Source: Paralvinella palmiformis
Lineage: Eukaryota > Annelida > Polychaeta > Terebellida > Alvinellidae
DNA length: 64,000 bases
NCBI GenBank assembly: GCA_025642065.1
Contig: JAODUP010000275.1
Coordinates: 1,052,001 to 1,116,000 of the forward strand
Direction: 5' to 3'
The notes under the pieces are model-generated. The model saw only the letters and a list, made by a program, of their open reading frames with translations. It did not search any database and was not told the origin of the DNA. The position numbers and the translations under genes were made by a program. This document shows, one piece after another, positions 13,315-27,800 of the stretch (position 1 is the first letter of the stretch; every line of letters begins with the position of its first letter).

Positions 13315-16300
13315 ATGTTATACTCCACGATCGGGTTAACAAATCTTGATCAACTATACTACTACAGATGGACTTAACGAACAGTGTGTGATACGAAGGG
13401 GAAGACCTACCCACCTGGGGTCACCTCTGGACGAAGGCAGGGTGGTTTAATTGTCTTAAACTTAGCCGACGAGTGATATGGTGTAATTAACCCGGCACAA
13501 GTCAGTCAGATAAGTCACCTGGTGCAAAAAGTGGCTTGTGTTTCTCAGTTTGAAGACATTTAATTTTATAATTAAATGTGGTAAACTTTGATTTAGGCCA
13601 TGTCTACAATGAGATTGGGTGACGGTGAGTACAGAAGGGGGCTGTAGCCGCTCGAAAAGCACGTTTCCATAAACACATACACACGCGCGCGCATGCACAC
13701 GCTAACACACACATTTGATTATCACGGATTAACGCGTCAAGTGTTAAAAAAGTACACTGATTTAAGGCCACCCATCTGGCCATCTTTGTCTTTGATTGTT
13801 CTTTTCTAGTAAGTAAGTATTACCAAATGGAAATTCTAAAACTGATTATAGCTTCCAGTTGTTATTTGTTTACTCTTATTAATGATAGTCTTCATAATAT
13901 TTAATAAGTTTTTAAGAGAGAATGCCTTTCCGAATTTGGCGTATAACTGAGTAGATGATTCACGCTGTTGTCTTCTCTTATCTCGTGTGGCTAGCTCGCT
14001 GAATTTCTAGAAATGATTTCTTTTGCGGTGATTCCTATACTGAAGCAAAGAATAAACCGAGACCACACTCAGCGCTACTAGACTATGATCTGGCAAAGAT
14101 TCTGAGAACTCAGTGTTAAAAGTATCCGAAATCCTGTCTTAAAATTGAGAAGAAAAATGGGCGTTTTATTGCAGGAAATTGACATTGTCATTTCAAAGGC
14201 TGCGAAGCATGCAAGAGAAAATTGGTTACAGAGCTGGTCACTGCGGCACAGAATCAGATGACAAAGAAAATCAGTGGCAAACAATTGAACTTCGGTGTTT
14301 TGAACTTTTTAAGCAGGAAAAAGGTGTCCACTTTTTTCACTCGAATTTAATTATGAAATCTTGCAAAAAATGTACAAGAAACAAAACAAAACAAAAAATC
14401 TAATTGGCTTTAAATCAGTTGGTAGAGAAATGACTGTGACCGTAATTAACGCATAGGTTAATATTATGGCGCTGCGTTTACAGAATGACCAAGCGATCTC
14501 TCATTGGTTATAAATGTGGGGTAAAGGTCAGAGTGTGTACGGGTGGAGTATGAATCAGACGCGACAAAACCGACGCGATTCTTCGATTCCGCCGAAGAAG
14601 AATGTTCTCTAAGTCGACCAGTTCGTACACACACACACGTTCCATTGTGCGATGATTCAACCAATATGTGTGTGTGTGTGTGTGGGTGTGTAACTGTGAT
14701 CTGTGACGCGATGAAGAACGCGTATGACGTTTTATTCTGTCTTTATTTATTTTATTTGAGTTTTCGATTCTTTTTGTTTTGACAGTTTGCTTTTGCACAC
14801 GGCGCTCGTTGGCCGCTCACTATCTCATGGTCTACGCATTCCGGGGAGAAATCTTCTAAACTTCCGATGAAGAATTTAAGAACCAAACCCCGTTTCACAA
14901 CTATATGGGTCGGGTAGATGGTGATGAGATAATGTCAAAAACTCTGTGATACGTCGTCTTTCGTCTGGCCTATCATTGGTTTTATCGATGCGAAATCGAC
15001 CTAACCGTTAATGGGAAGGCCATGCTTTATTAGATTTGAGCTCTTCACTAAACAGCCGACGAACATATAACAAACGGTTGTCAGATCCGTGCATGCGTAT
15101 ATCATTTTAATTCGCCATGTGTTACCTAGTACTGTTGTTTTTTCTATGAAATACGCATTGACAATATGTGGGTATAAAGGTCAGACATTTCCAATGCTAT
15201 AAACAATAATGATCATTGATCAGCCTAGCTCATGCCTGGGATGGCAGTTTGCGAGATATGGCTGCATTTATACAATTAACTCTTGAAGACCACATCTACT
15301 CGCTAACTTGTACAGTCTGTGTCTGAGAAGGTTTTTTTTTTTGGTGGTGTGTGTAAACCAAGTGATGCGACATTTGACAGAATCTTTGCAGGTTAGTGTG
15401 GACATATATTTTTTTCTCGCATGTTTTGTTTCATATCCGTTAAACTATGTCGATTTTTTCCGCACAAGATCCGAGTAGCGTAAATATATTGTTGGTGGTA
15501 TATTTACACGTGGCAATACGTGTAGTTGTTGTGAAATAGCGACGGAGAGACAACATAAAAACTGCCAACAAATTACTGTAGTGTTGTAGCTGATGTTAAA
15601 ACTGTGCGTCACGAACAGAACTATTTTGTTGTGAACTTTGTCACACGGAGTCCGACCGCCGCTGCCCCACGTATAACAAGTGACTGGTTGATCATGTCCA
15701 GAAAGCCAGTGTTGGATTTTTTTCCGATGCATTTCTACCGAACAGAAAATGATCCTCGGAGGCTGGGTTTTTTTCTGGCAGACAATAGAGTGATTGTGCC
15801 ATCTGATAAACTAGTCATGAAAGGGTTCTATTAGTGGGTCACGTTTCTCAACACTTTCCTTGTTTCAGGGGCGTTTGTTGCTAATGTGAAAGTTGACTGG
15901 TTTTCCGTTGGCTTTTCTCAATAAGTAAGCTTTGTGTGTACTACTGTTTATCGGAACGATTCAATCATTGTGCCAGCTCCTTTAGCCGACGGCATATGCG
16001 TCGAGTACAGTTGTACTAGTTAGATTGTTGTCTACGGGCTGAGAATTCCATAATTCATACTAAATGTTTTATGTGAAAATGGCGACATGATTTGTGAAAG
16101 ATGCGAGTAAAACAGAGATTCTAGTTTAGGTCGACGTTGATTTATGTGCTTTAATTCTATTTATCAAATAATGATAAAAAAGTGAACCGATGTTGAAAGC
16201 TGTCTAATATACGATAATTGTCACCGTTCATCAAAAACAATCAGCTATTTATTTACAATCAGCTATTGATATCAATCCATTAGTAAACTGTAGTTGCTGT

Positions 16301-16653
16301 GGCTCCGACTAGTGGACAGTCACTAGCTAACTTAACACGTATGTTAAATGAGATGGTTCGTTTGTATGTCAACTAGGTGTTTATTTGTCATTAGACATAG
16401 GGAGAGCTGTTGTTAATTACACGGTCGGGCATCCCCGTGATAATGAACGGTCCTCTCTGTGGCCATCAACGGCCAAAACAGATGTAAGCCACATTGTCTA
16501 CTGTCCTACAAACGTCTGGTCGACAGCTCACAATATGGTAAACCTTTTAATAATGACAATTGAGTAATTACACCAGCTGTATGTAGCATTATAGTTGTGT
16601 TGTTATGACGGCAATAGAATATTGGTAAGTGTGTGTGTGCCGGAGATCAGAAT

Positions 16654-16654
<1 letters not shown>

Positions 16655-16696
<42 letters not shown>

Positions 16697-16930
16697 TATA
16701 AAAATAGAAAATAAAAATAAAAATATATAAAAATATAGATAGTGATGATAGATAGATGATAGTGATGATAGATGATGGATGGATGAAGATGGATGATGAT
16801 ATATAAAAATATATATGATAGTAAAAATATATATAAAATAAAATAGAAAAAGAAAAAGAAAAAGAGAAAAAGAGAAGAAGAGAGAGTAAAAGAAAAAGAT
16901 AGATGAGAATGATAGATAGATAATGATAAT
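16655..16930. repeat. (GATA)n followed by purine-rich low-complexity tract
   Basis: About 11 GATA units (16655-16699) grade into AAAT/GATG/AAAG-rich sequence with almost no C on the plus strand to about 16930. Open minus-strand frames here are compositional. Confidence 0.9.
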
Positions 16931-19900
16931 GTGTTGTGGGTGTGGTGTGGGGTTTTTGGGGGGGCGCGTGCGTGTAGCCGGTCATCATGATGCACGGTTC
17001 AGTCATTTGCTGTAGGCTCGTGTCATAGTTGTGTGTCAGTTTCATCATCGAGGCCGACCGGTGTAGGACGATACGAAATTATTATGTCTAGATGGTTCGT
17101 TATTTAGAGTTCACATTTACTGATACGTCGTTATGATACAAAAATGAGAGCCTTTAGTCGTCGACGACATCATTTATTAGCCAGTGATATCATATAGAAG
17201 GTGTTTAATAGTAATGTCGTGTAGATAGTCGGATGGAGGGAGATGTTACCAGCTTTCTAGATTATGACAGAAAGTGATTCGCTAGAGTGGAGCACATCTG
17301 GGCACGTGTTGGTTTTTCTATCATCGGCAAGTGTTGAATGAAGAAGAGTCGAGTGTAGATTGATTTACGCTGTTAACTTCTATCATCATGTCTGTGTCCC
17401 GTCGACGTCATTGTGTTGGGTCGGAGTTAGCGGGAAGACATCTTAAGGACCTGTCACTACTCGGGTAAGTCGCTACCACACATCCTTCCCCGCTGAGGAT
17501 ACTCCTTTTCACCACCACCCCTCCCGACATTCCCCACCCACCTCCCCACTGGGGCCCCGCAGTAAGTCGCCACCGCTCTGTGGAGTCGACCATGCGGATG
17601 AATCGACCAACGAACGTATTTACACCTTAGTTATTCTCATCCTGTGGCTCGTCTTCTGTAGGAGAACATTTTAAGAAAGCATCATTCTTCTGGAGGGAGT
17701 AGAGAGTAGGAGGGAGTAGATAAGACGATATGAGCTGGTTGAAGAAAGATGAGAACTAATGACGGGGAGATGGACGATCGAGATGACGACAAAAGTTGGC
17801 TGTCTCTGACGGGAAATGACTTCTCATCGTCCTAGAGAGTGAGTCGGTGAGCCGTCGGTAATGTTAAAGACTCGAGCTGACTGGCCACGCGCGCGCTCGC
17901 CGCCCCGAGTGGTTCGGAATCAATGGCTTTGTTGTGGCAGTGTCCGCCTCTACAATAGCCAAACTGTAGACGGCTTGGTGGTGGGGGGGGGGGATCTCCC
18001 GATGGCACGACCCGTCGTTTAACCCTGCCACGACAACGTGCCAATAATAGGCTTTATTTTAATGCATTAATGGAATTCTAATGCACACAGATATGAATTT
18101 TACATGAGAGTTCTCGTCCCCTCTCGCTCCCGACAGCGGTGTCTGTGTCGGTGACGACCTTCCCAGCGTAGTGTCGATATCCTGGACGTTGAAGCCGACT
18201 ACGGCTGGCGACGATTACGGAGACACAATGGCGAGGAAAAATCCCGGATGAAACAAAACGACAGACAGTGTGAGGTTGACAGAAGACAGGGGCTACCGTC
18301 ATCCGGGTGAGCATCCCAGTCTCCCCAGGGCAGGGCGATGTCGACTCGCTCAGACGTCGTAGGGCAAAAACGCTGTGCCGGGGCACAACTCTCGGGAAGC
18401 TGACGATCATCGCACCTTAATAAAATGTATATATTTGCTTAGCCGTGGGTGAAGACGCCACTTGGGATGTTACAAATGGCGTAATTAATTATGAATGATA
18501 GTTCAAGGGCTTTCTAGCGGGCCGCTCTCTGAGCACTTTACACGGCGCCGCCGTCAGCTTGTGACACACCCAGCCAACAGATAATGGCAACTGATATTTA
18601 TGGTACTATACACGGCTCTCTCATTGTCTTATGTGTCTGTTATGGGGACGAGTCTTTTTTGGTAATGGTATTTAATCAGTGAATCATGCACCGAGGGGGT
18701 GGTGCTGGAGGTTAATTGCGATTATTAGGCTTTGTTGCGCTGAGTTTGTGATTATTTCGTATGTTGTTTGTATGGTCTATGTCTACTTAATGCCAGTGTT
18801 AGTAAAGGGATAAGAACTGCGATAAACATGTATAACATACTATTGACATTTCACACTCGTAAATTCTTACTGATATCGAGCCTCTCGAGTACAGCCCCAC
18901 TCGGCTTTACGGACTTAGTCATGCGGCATCGTGTGTTTATTACCTGAACAATAGTCCGTATTTAGACTAGAAAGGTTGCTAGTGATTTATAATTTCTTGA
19001 GCGACGAGAGTTTATGATGACCAATGTTAACAATCATTTGGCAGACAAAAGAGCAAGATTTATGGTTTTTGTTATAAATTGTAGCTCGCAGATTGTGGAT
19101 AAGTAGATAATATGGTTACAGACAGACAGACGGACAGACAGACAAACAGACAGACACACACCTACACAAATATACCATCATCACCCGACCTGTCCACTTG
19201 TTGTCACAAAAGACATCTATATCCCATCTGTCCGTGGCCTGACCTAGCCAATGTCGACAGTCCTAGCCAAGGATCAGATAACTATCAAACATGTCAGACG
19301 ATCCAGTCAGAAATGACCCATAGAATCTCAGCCAGTAAGCTCTCCTGGTCACTATCCCCAACACTTGACGTCCACATTCCACGCAGTCGCCCCTAATATG
19401 AGAAAGCACTCAATTCACATCATTTGCATTCAGATATCTAATTCAAGCATTTGTCTGACGGTTGGTGGGCCCCGGGCCGCTGACTCCGTCCTATGGTTGT
19501 CGTCGTGTGACAGGGCTAGGGGAAGGTGATTGTGTCCGACTACACTTTGACAAGGTGATTCTATCTACTGGCTTTATGCCGGACGACACTGTACAGATTG
19601 TAATAAAGGTTCCCATAGGGCTTACCCCCGTCTACCATTATATCATGTAGTGGGGGAGGGGAGGGGGGGATTGGCTTATAACAACAATTGCTTATTTGGG
19701 ATTTGCTTTTGGCATTGGATATACTACGGTGGCCTTTTTCTAGACTGCCGTTACCTTGTAGGCGGCACAAATTGGACAGCCTGTAATGTAGTGAGTGACC
19801 AGCTGGATATCGGAGCTGGACTGGCTGAGTTGGTTGGTTGGCTGGTCGGGACATTGATGGGACGATGATGCGGTGTTCTCTCCATTCGCAGATGGAGTGG

Positions 19901-20829
19901 GACAGTGATGTAACAAAGAAATTATGTCCAGTTTTGGATTGTATCTTGACACATATTTAGAGTCGAACTCGTTGGATGTATGTAAATAATAAAATGGCGA
20001 TAGTCCAACTAAGGTCTTAATTCAACAAAGACAGTTTTTTTTAATGTTTGTATTATTGCCCAGTGTTGTTAAACACTTATCCATTTATGGCGGTGGACCC
20101 CCTAGTGTAAGGTCACACACACACACACACACACACATGCGCGCGCCCATACTACTGATGAAGACAGCATGGTAAGTATTACTGCTTTTGTAAAAAGTTC
20201 ATTCTCAAAAACAAGAAAGGAAACAATGGTACATTGTTTAGTTAATTATTGTGTGTGTGTGTACATATGTGTGTACGTACGTGTGCGTGCGTGTGTGTTA
20301 GAATTGTGAACTAGATTTGCTGTCAGCGACCCGAAGTTGGTTCGCGGATAAGAACCCCCCACATACACATGCGTTTACATACAGATATGTGAGTTGCATT
20401 CGGCAGTGTGGACAGCTTTTTGTTATCTGCGGGGGGGTCTCTTGGGAGATTAGTATTATTGTTGTACTACACCTGGGGCACTTTACCGGTTAAAAACAAT
20501 AAGTCATTGTTTAATGTGAGTTGTTCTGCGCACACAACATAGACAGGTCTCGACGCTGATTTCCGATTGCCAGTGATTCATTTGTTTTGTGAAACACACG
20601 CTACGCTATCTTCTTGAACTATAATATGTCGAGATATGTATTGTGGCTGGTCATTTTTCGATTCATTGTGGATGTAATATGTTGTTTACTTAAACCTAAA
20701 GACATCATGTCATATTCGGCGATGTTTACTCGTCACCATTTAGGTGTGTTGTCCATTCATCCATTGTCATCTTCCTCCTTATCATCATCATCATCATACT
20801 TATAATTACTAGCTGATCGTCGTTTTCTT

Positions 20830-20847
20830 TTCTTCGCTTCTAGAAGT
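20830..20847 (+). promoter_or_regulatory. 3' splice site and translation start context of the first coding exon
   Basis: A pyrimidine-rich tract (CGTTTTCTTTTCTTCGCTTC) runs into TAG at 20841-20843, then AAGT and the ATG. A spliced 5' UTR exon must therefore lie upstream. A donor-like GTAAGTAT at 20171 would place TG before the A at 20844, creating an in-frame TGA just upstream of the start, but that exon is unproven. Confidence 0.65.
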
Positions 20848-21465
20848 ATGTCCTCAAAGAGGAAGAACACGCCCACTAAAATAGCATCTGTTGACCATCT
20901 GAACAGCCCCACCTCAGCCGCGCACGACCCCACCAGCGATGGTGACAGTTCAATAGGAAGTGACCTCTCAGATAGTGAATCCGGACTTTCATTAAACATT
21001 GCCAGCAGCAGCCAGTTGGAGAACTCCGAAACCGAAATGCCCGACATGGATCAGTGTAACGGCGACCAACGCCCGCCGAACAAGAAACAGCGCCTCCTAC
21101 AGAGTATCCAACAGACGACAGCCGAAGACGGCTACTCTTCTGAGGAGACCACCAACTCGGAGTTAAACAGATCGAACGATCTGATCGCCAGCAGTCTCGC
21201 TAACAATAACATTCTGACGAAGCCCATGTTAGGGCTGAGCAATCGTAAGACGATGGACACCGTTCTGCAGAGGCTGGCCGATGGCAAGAAGGATCCCGAG
21301 TCGAATTCCGACGTCGGCTTGTTGGTTTCGTCACAACCGATCATGGATGGTATCCAGGCCGTTCTCAACACGGCCGAGAGCGTACAAGACAAACAGAAGA
21401 GGCTCAGTGACATGATCAACCAACTTCAGTTACTACAAGAGACACTAGCCAACGCCAACAATAAG
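20848..21465 (+). CDS. SoxD: SoxD coding exon 1 of 8: N-terminus and leucine-zipper-like helix
   Basis: The exon opens at 20844 after a pyrimidine-rich acceptor ending TAG at 20843, and the ATG at 20848 has A at -3. It encodes 206 residues and ends in phase 0 at AAG|GTCAGT. The start MSSKRKNTP resembles the internal MSSKRPASP of Sox5. An acidic Ser-rich stretch follows, then a basic PPNKKQRLL that may act as a nuclear signal. Residues near the end, KRLSDMINQLQLLQETL, match the Sox5/6 zipper start (RQLMGMINQLTSLREQL), so this is the dimerisation helix. If the exon has an upstream partner in phase 2, translation could begin earlier; otherwise the 4 nt before the ATG are 5' UTR. The reading frame continues 18 codons past the donor as intron read-through. 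Confidence 0.88.
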
Positions 21466-22683
21466 GTCAGTTACGGGAAGGGGTCGGCATTTAGACATCA
21501 TCGTTCAACTTTTTCCAGTTAGTTGTTAAGGTGTTGTTGTTGTTGGTGTTTTGTTTTTTTTCCGTCTAACGGAAGTCTATTTATTGTTTAGTTTGGTCGG
21601 CTGTCACCAGTTATTGAAATCTTAACTCCGTATTTGTGGTAATTAAGATGAGAGTTTAATGTTCCGGTTATTGCGGCAGCAGTCGCCGTGAAGAGAGCAT
21701 CATTCGCAATATGTCGCCATGCTCCTCTGTGACACATCATCTCACGGCTATTATGTGTACGACAAAACTGGCTACCGGTATTGTTTGGCCGAGAAAAAGT
21801 GGCCGCTCGTCCCATTGTTGTCCTTCGCCGGTGAGTGGCCGGCGTGTTTGTTGAGAAAACAATTTAAGAGTCAGATTACAATTATTAATGAGCTGGTGGC
21901 GGCTGAGTAATTGCGTCTTTCCGAGATAACAATGTTACCTGATGGTAACTTAATGCGGGGAAATAACGTCGCGTCCATTGTGACGTTTACATTGAGCGAT
22001 ATTAGCAGATGCCGTAAAGTGGAAGATCAACCAATAGTTAACTGTACCGTAAATCATTTATCAATATTCACATCCGCTGTAGTGATGGGCATTATCTAAC
22101 ATATGTGCCTCATCATAAAGCTCATTGGAAATTAGGTTTTTTATCTATTGTTCACGATAGTCATTATGCTTCAAGCGATGAGTGTTCATTTTCCAGCTGG
22201 ATTATCGGATGTTCTAAGAATGAGTTGATCCGGACTGAAATTTTACTAAAATTGAAGATTATATAGGATGTTGCTATTTAGTTAGACGTTTCGTTTGGGA
22301 TGTCACCGTAAAAATAAAAATTGCCTTTGTATATCAAACATCTTCCTATAGTGTTCGGGGAGTAATTTTAACACGATATTTCGCGGCATACCATGCCTGA
22401 AACGGTGCATTGTATATCCAGGCCTTCTGCTTAACATTTCTACAGCAACTGGTGCTTGGTCTGCGCTTGTACTTGATTACACAAAACAAACCAACACCAG
22501 GAAGGTGATCCCTTTATTTTCGGCAGTCGCCCAAAAAAGTCCAAAGGCCGCTCAATGCTAGTTATTGGGCTGTTAGTTTACGAGATAATCGCTAAGCTCT
22601 TTATGTCTAGATAGCTAGCTACAAGACAACGGACGCTGCTGTGTAAACTGAAAATTCAGTCTAGAATAAAATATAACTTGGAC

Positions 22684-22733
22684 ATCACTATACATCACCG
22701 CACATCACCATACATCACCACACATCACCAGAG
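22684..22733. repeat. Short tandem repeat, unit about 10 bp
   Basis: About five imperfect copies of a TACATCACCA-type unit lie in the first SoxD intron. Confidence 0.75.
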
Positions 22734-24805
22734 GTCGCTGTCGGCATAGAAGAATATCGAGTATCACTGTTGCCTGTCTCGCGCGAATCACTTCGGGAGA
22801 GATCATTACGTATTATCTGTTTTGCTCTCCCGGGTATCCTGAGGGATGGACGATCCGGAGTGGTGCACGTTCTGGATTGGTACATGTACTATAATGGTTC
22901 GTGTTCGATGTTCTCCGGTAGAACCAGGGTTCTTATCGGTATTGTGTTAGACGTTCGGGTATCGGGTTTGTGTTTAATCTCCTCACCGCTCTACAGTGAG
23001 TGGGATATAGAGGAAGTGGTGCCTGGCTATTGTTCAGGTGTTCTGTTGACTGGTGAAGAGTGGTAACAAATGTTGTTAAGTGGCTCGAACATTTTACACT
23101 CGGTTTTGTCATTTCTTCTCGCTCTTATATTCTCTGTACACGCGCGCGGATCCTAGCAATTAGTATACTATATTAGAACTGTGTCTAGTGTTAGAAATCA
23201 ACTAGCAGCGTCATCATTGTAGATGTCGGTCAAGATCTGCCAGTTGTCAGAAAAAGAGCTAAACTTCTAAAATGATTATTGACAATTAACAATTTGGATA
23301 TATATATATATTGTGAACTGTTGATGTAGTATCAAGTTTTATAGTTGTTAATACACAAATGGTAATTAAACCGATTGTTTGATTATTTTTAATCCTACAA
23401 TTCCTTATTAAAACTTTAGACAAAATTAATTCCAGCCATTTCATACTATCAGTTTATCATAACTATGATATTATTGAAGGCTAATTATATTATAATACGT
23501 GGATGTTTTAATTCGTGTCATTAGCGGCAATTTTCAACCAACTAAGGCATCTTGTGAAATTACCGATATGTCTATTTTCAATCGGCAGTTTCTGCTGAAT
23601 AGTGTATCACGATTAAGATCCGTATGTTTTGGTAAAATGTTTGTCCAGTTGTGTCTTAAGTCATCACTTTCAATGTGACAACACTGATGATGCGCGCATA
23701 TCTTGCTGTTTAATTAATTAGCAGACATCCAATAGTGATATTTGTAAACACAAACTTATTACGACGTTTCTACCTACAAAAACACTTAATTTATCATGAC
23801 AAATAAAATAATTGTTATTAGAATAAACTAAAAAAAGTAATGGCCGACCATCAACAAATTGTACGCTTTGTGGGACTTTCTTGAAGATTTAAAATGTTTG
23901 GCACGTTAAAGATGTTAACCACCATTCTGCTGCGCATCTCAGTTTGAAAAGCTTCGTAGTTGTTCGTCAGCTGCTAACTTAGATGCTTGACCAGATCCAG
24001 ATGATCCAGAATATGTACACACCCCAGGGACATGTCAACTTCACTCAGGATCAGCACAACTCCCATTGTCTGTCTGACACAGTCTGCACACACACACACA
24101 CACACACGCGCACACACACACACACCTTGTAGAATGATATAAAGAGAACGTCTGTCAGATGAGAGATAGCCCTACTACCCTAATGAGTCTGACCTATGTA
24201 TATCCAGAACTGTGACGAGTACTGATCCCTGACATCAGTTTGATTTACAACTGATGTATCAGGATAAGGCGTCCAGTAACGTTTGTTGGTGGTCAGCATT
24301 GACCTAGTACTAGTAGGGTGAGTTCCGTGGGGCCGAGCGACATTATCCAATGAGAACTATATAACCTCAGTTCTTACACTATTTTCCACTCAGCCACAAA
24401 CTACTCGTAATTATTGTAAAGTCGTGTCTCATATTTTTGGGGGGGAATATTGCACTCATCGTGCCAACTTGCCGATGCATTTTGACGTAGGTCATAGTCA
24501 ACTCGCTGCACTAACTCTTGGGGTCAGAGGAATTTCGAAATCCGGATAGTGTAACGCCTGGATCGCCTCTGATCTCCCGTAATTTTATTGATCTCTGAAA
24601 AATCTCAGCATTAATTCATCTGGAAAAATTCCCAGCACTCATTGTTATGTTCCAAGGATCGTATCGCCGTGGTTATTAAACCATGTGACCAAGGTCAGTG
24701 TGAATGGGTACGTCGGGGCTCCCCCAGTTACATTTGGCGGTTGGCATTGTTGTTGTAATCTCTCGCCAATAAACTGCCTCTAATTTACTTTATCCGATTA
24801 ATTAA

Positions 24806-24813
24806 ATGCAAAT
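24806..24813 (+). promoter_or_regulatory. Perfect octamer (POU) site
   Basis: ATGCAAAT is preceded by ATTAATTAA in a non-repetitive block of the first SoxD intron. POU factors are classic SOX partners; occupancy is untested. Confidence 0.3.
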
Positions 24814-27800
24814 AACGATCCCGCATTAAAGTTAGCAAAGAGGTGAGGGGGGATGGGTTCTATATACATTGGGATCCATACATTGTGTTCTAGATGTTTT
24901 GTCGGATGTTGTTCTGATTGTAATATCCCATTACTAAGATGAGCTGAGGGGTGGGCGTTCAGCATTTTGTTTGTTTGTTTGTTTAACTTAATTTATTATT
25001 CTAGGCGATTTCCTAACCTATGTTCCGTCGGGTTTTTTTCCTGACGTACTTATTGACGTCCCACTCGACCCGGTGCCATATAAAAGTGGAATCAACATTT
25101 GTTACGCCGTCTTGGTACATCTCACTTCGTTCACCTCTCGACAACATTTTAGATCTTGTGGCTTCTTTATACTGGGCGAAGTCGGGCCGCATCTTTGGGC
25201 TGAACATCGAGTGAACTGGTGTGGATAGAATAAATAATATGTTTAATGCCAGGCAACTCGTGTGTGTTGTGTGTGTGTGTGTGTGTGTGTGTACGCGCGC
25301 GCGTGCGTGCGTGCGTGAACACCGGTTATTTGATCAATAAATGCCCATCTTTTGTTCTCAATCCATTCGTCATCTTATCTTCATTGTACTGCCTTAGGTG
25401 ACTGAAGGGAACGGTAAGAGTTGCGGTTTGCCGCCGCGGCCTCTCTGTTCCCTGTAAATCATCGGCGGTAACAATTGATCGGTGCGTACACAGGTGAATC
25501 CTGTACTCGTCCGTACCATTCGCCATCACTTCGTGTACTCGTCCGTTGTGCTTTGTACGAGCGCTCCATCTATCAGCGCTGTCCATCTCCATCATGGCGC
25601 GGCATCCAGTGTACTCAGCTGAGAACTATGTCTCGTCTTCGCCATATTTAATATAGCCACTCGTCAAAAGACAGACCAAACCTACCTCGACTTAATGAAG
25701 TTATCTATTACAGGAAGCATTCGTCAGAGATACACACTCAAGTGGAACTGAGTTAGCCAGTCGGATATTTTGTGTAAAAGATAACCTTCTAACCTGATGT
25801 CCCATTCTTTCATGCTGGAAAAATAGTAAGCCTGTCAAGTAACGAATACCACTTACCAACGTTGATATATTAAATCACTGTCGGGAGAGGGGGCGTGGGG
25901 ATAGGCAAAACTAATGGCCGCTCTCTTCTTTTCACACCTTTTTCCAGGTAGTTTAGACCACATCTCTTCTTGGTGCTCACAAATATAAAAACTTAACAAA
26001 CAAGCTCAAACACTCCCACAGCAACATGTCAGACACGAGCTCTAAAAGTTAATATGTCAGAAAGATTTAAGCTTAATTTGTATATAACAAAAGCCATAAT
26101 CTTTTATCAGTTCTCTAAATCGGTTTATATTATACAAATAGTAGCCAGTAACTAACCACTATTTCTACTGGCTGCGTTCAGTCCCGAATTCAGCGAGTCG
26201 GCGTTCTCCTATTTTCCCATATACACCTGAATATGGCCGTCCAGATGAGCCGTGAAATGTAATTTTCTCAAAGTTATGCCCGTGTGAGTGATGTTGTTAA
26301 CAGACGCTGTTGGCAGACTGGCAAAGCCATCACGGCTAGATGGTCGTGTTTATCTAAACACTCTACCCTACTGGACCATGGCCGGTCACACGTAATTTCG
26401 TACGGTCTCTAATCAAGTTTCTAAAATAATATTCTGCCTTAATTATGGTCCATCCTGACTGACTGGCGGCAATTGTGGACGTTGAACCTTGAGCCATGTG
26501 ATTAGCGAATAAATGATGTCTTTGTGTTTTATGGTTTCATAATTTATCTGCGTCTCGGATGTGGAAAATGTATGATTATGGGATATTTTCTGTAAAGAAG
26601 ATTAGAGTTGTGTGTTTTTCTCGGTTGTTGTTGGTTTTTGGTACGTTGTCTTGTCTGTAATGCGTTATAATAGATAGAATATCTCCATCTTTTTTTTTTT
26701 GGTGGGCCGCTTATTGAGTTGTGGTTCTATGTCATTACTTTTATTACGTCACAAGTCAGCGTTTACTATTAACATCATCGTCGACTTGTTAGAAATGGTT
26801 TACACTATTGGTACTCGATATTTGAATTTTTCTCTAATGTTTCGGATCCGGTTATGCGTTAGTGTCGCTCATTAAATCCAGATAGGGCCTCGTTTCCAAC
26901 CGTTTTCAGGCATGTGTATCCGAGTTGGCAGTTAATGATGCCCTCTGGTGATTTGATGAGTAACCAACCTATCTGTTGGCGGTCGTCGTTCCAGTTGTTT
27001 TGCGCCCAGTGACATCTGGATTAGCACCGATGCGTGTTGATCTGTTGGCGTAGGAATCCCGAAAATGCCCGACAGATTTTGACACGGCGTTGATACTAGT
27101 TAATGACCTGGTTAATACTACCGGTCAGATAGTATAGGGACACCTCGTACGCGCTGATTGGTTAAAATTCTCGCTAGTGAGAGGAAATCATTGTGTTATT
27201 TAGACAAAGCCAACCCTTTGTTCTATAGCATTTACTCTGTTCGAGATCCAAGGTAAACACGGAACTGATTCCCCACCAGAAGGAGCGCGTCCTGCGGATT
27301 GCTGCTATCTGCTAGCTAAATCAACAGGCACTCATCCCTATAAATGGCCGTTGTGTGATTTATTTTTAGAATAAACATCTAATTTGTTTTTGGTCTTCCT
27401 TACTCCGGTGTTTTAAGGAAGTCAATTCGGTTGCGTTCACCTGGTAGCCGCTAGTAGGTCACGTGATCCAACAGTACAGAGCGTAAACTTCTGTAACATA
27501 ACTGTATGGTCGGTTTATTCCGGCCGGATACACGAGTTGCCGGAGTTGGTTAGAAATCTGGATTCTGACCACAGACCTCTCTCCAAACAACCAGTTAGAG
27601 CCACCCTCTGTGTCCTAAATATGCCCCCTCGCTGTTAATGAACCCTGGAACAGGCCAGGTCTATCTATGCCAGTGCCGTTCGTGGGGGTGGATCCTTGGG
27701 GGGTCTCATCTGCTTCAGCCATTGTTCAATCAACAAGAATCCAGTGTCTAATGAGTGCGCACTGTTTTGTCTTAATTAGAACCAGGTGTGTAAACATCGA

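Larger units (their letters stand above)
10559..20840. other. Upstream region, probably a 5' intron of SoxD
   Basis: No coding sequence was recognised. Complex, moderately GC-rich blocks at about 11640-12230, 14460-16120 and 17040-18620 contrast with the AT-rich, repeat-rich rest and could hold regulatory elements. Repeats include AT runs (11148, 12630, 13286), a CA run (12334), GATA units (16655) and a long purine-rich low-complexity tract to about 16930. Donor-like sites occur at 11350, 17464 and 20171 without convincing exons. Confidence 0.5.

Noticed and set aside
22770..23066. 98-codon plus-strand frame in the first SoxD intron
   Set aside because: No recognisable domain; length is within chance for 64 kb read in six frames.
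23982..24070. Short open frame reading LDQIQMIQNMYTPQG, resembling a coiled coil
   Set aside because: No pyrimidine tract before it and no donor after it.
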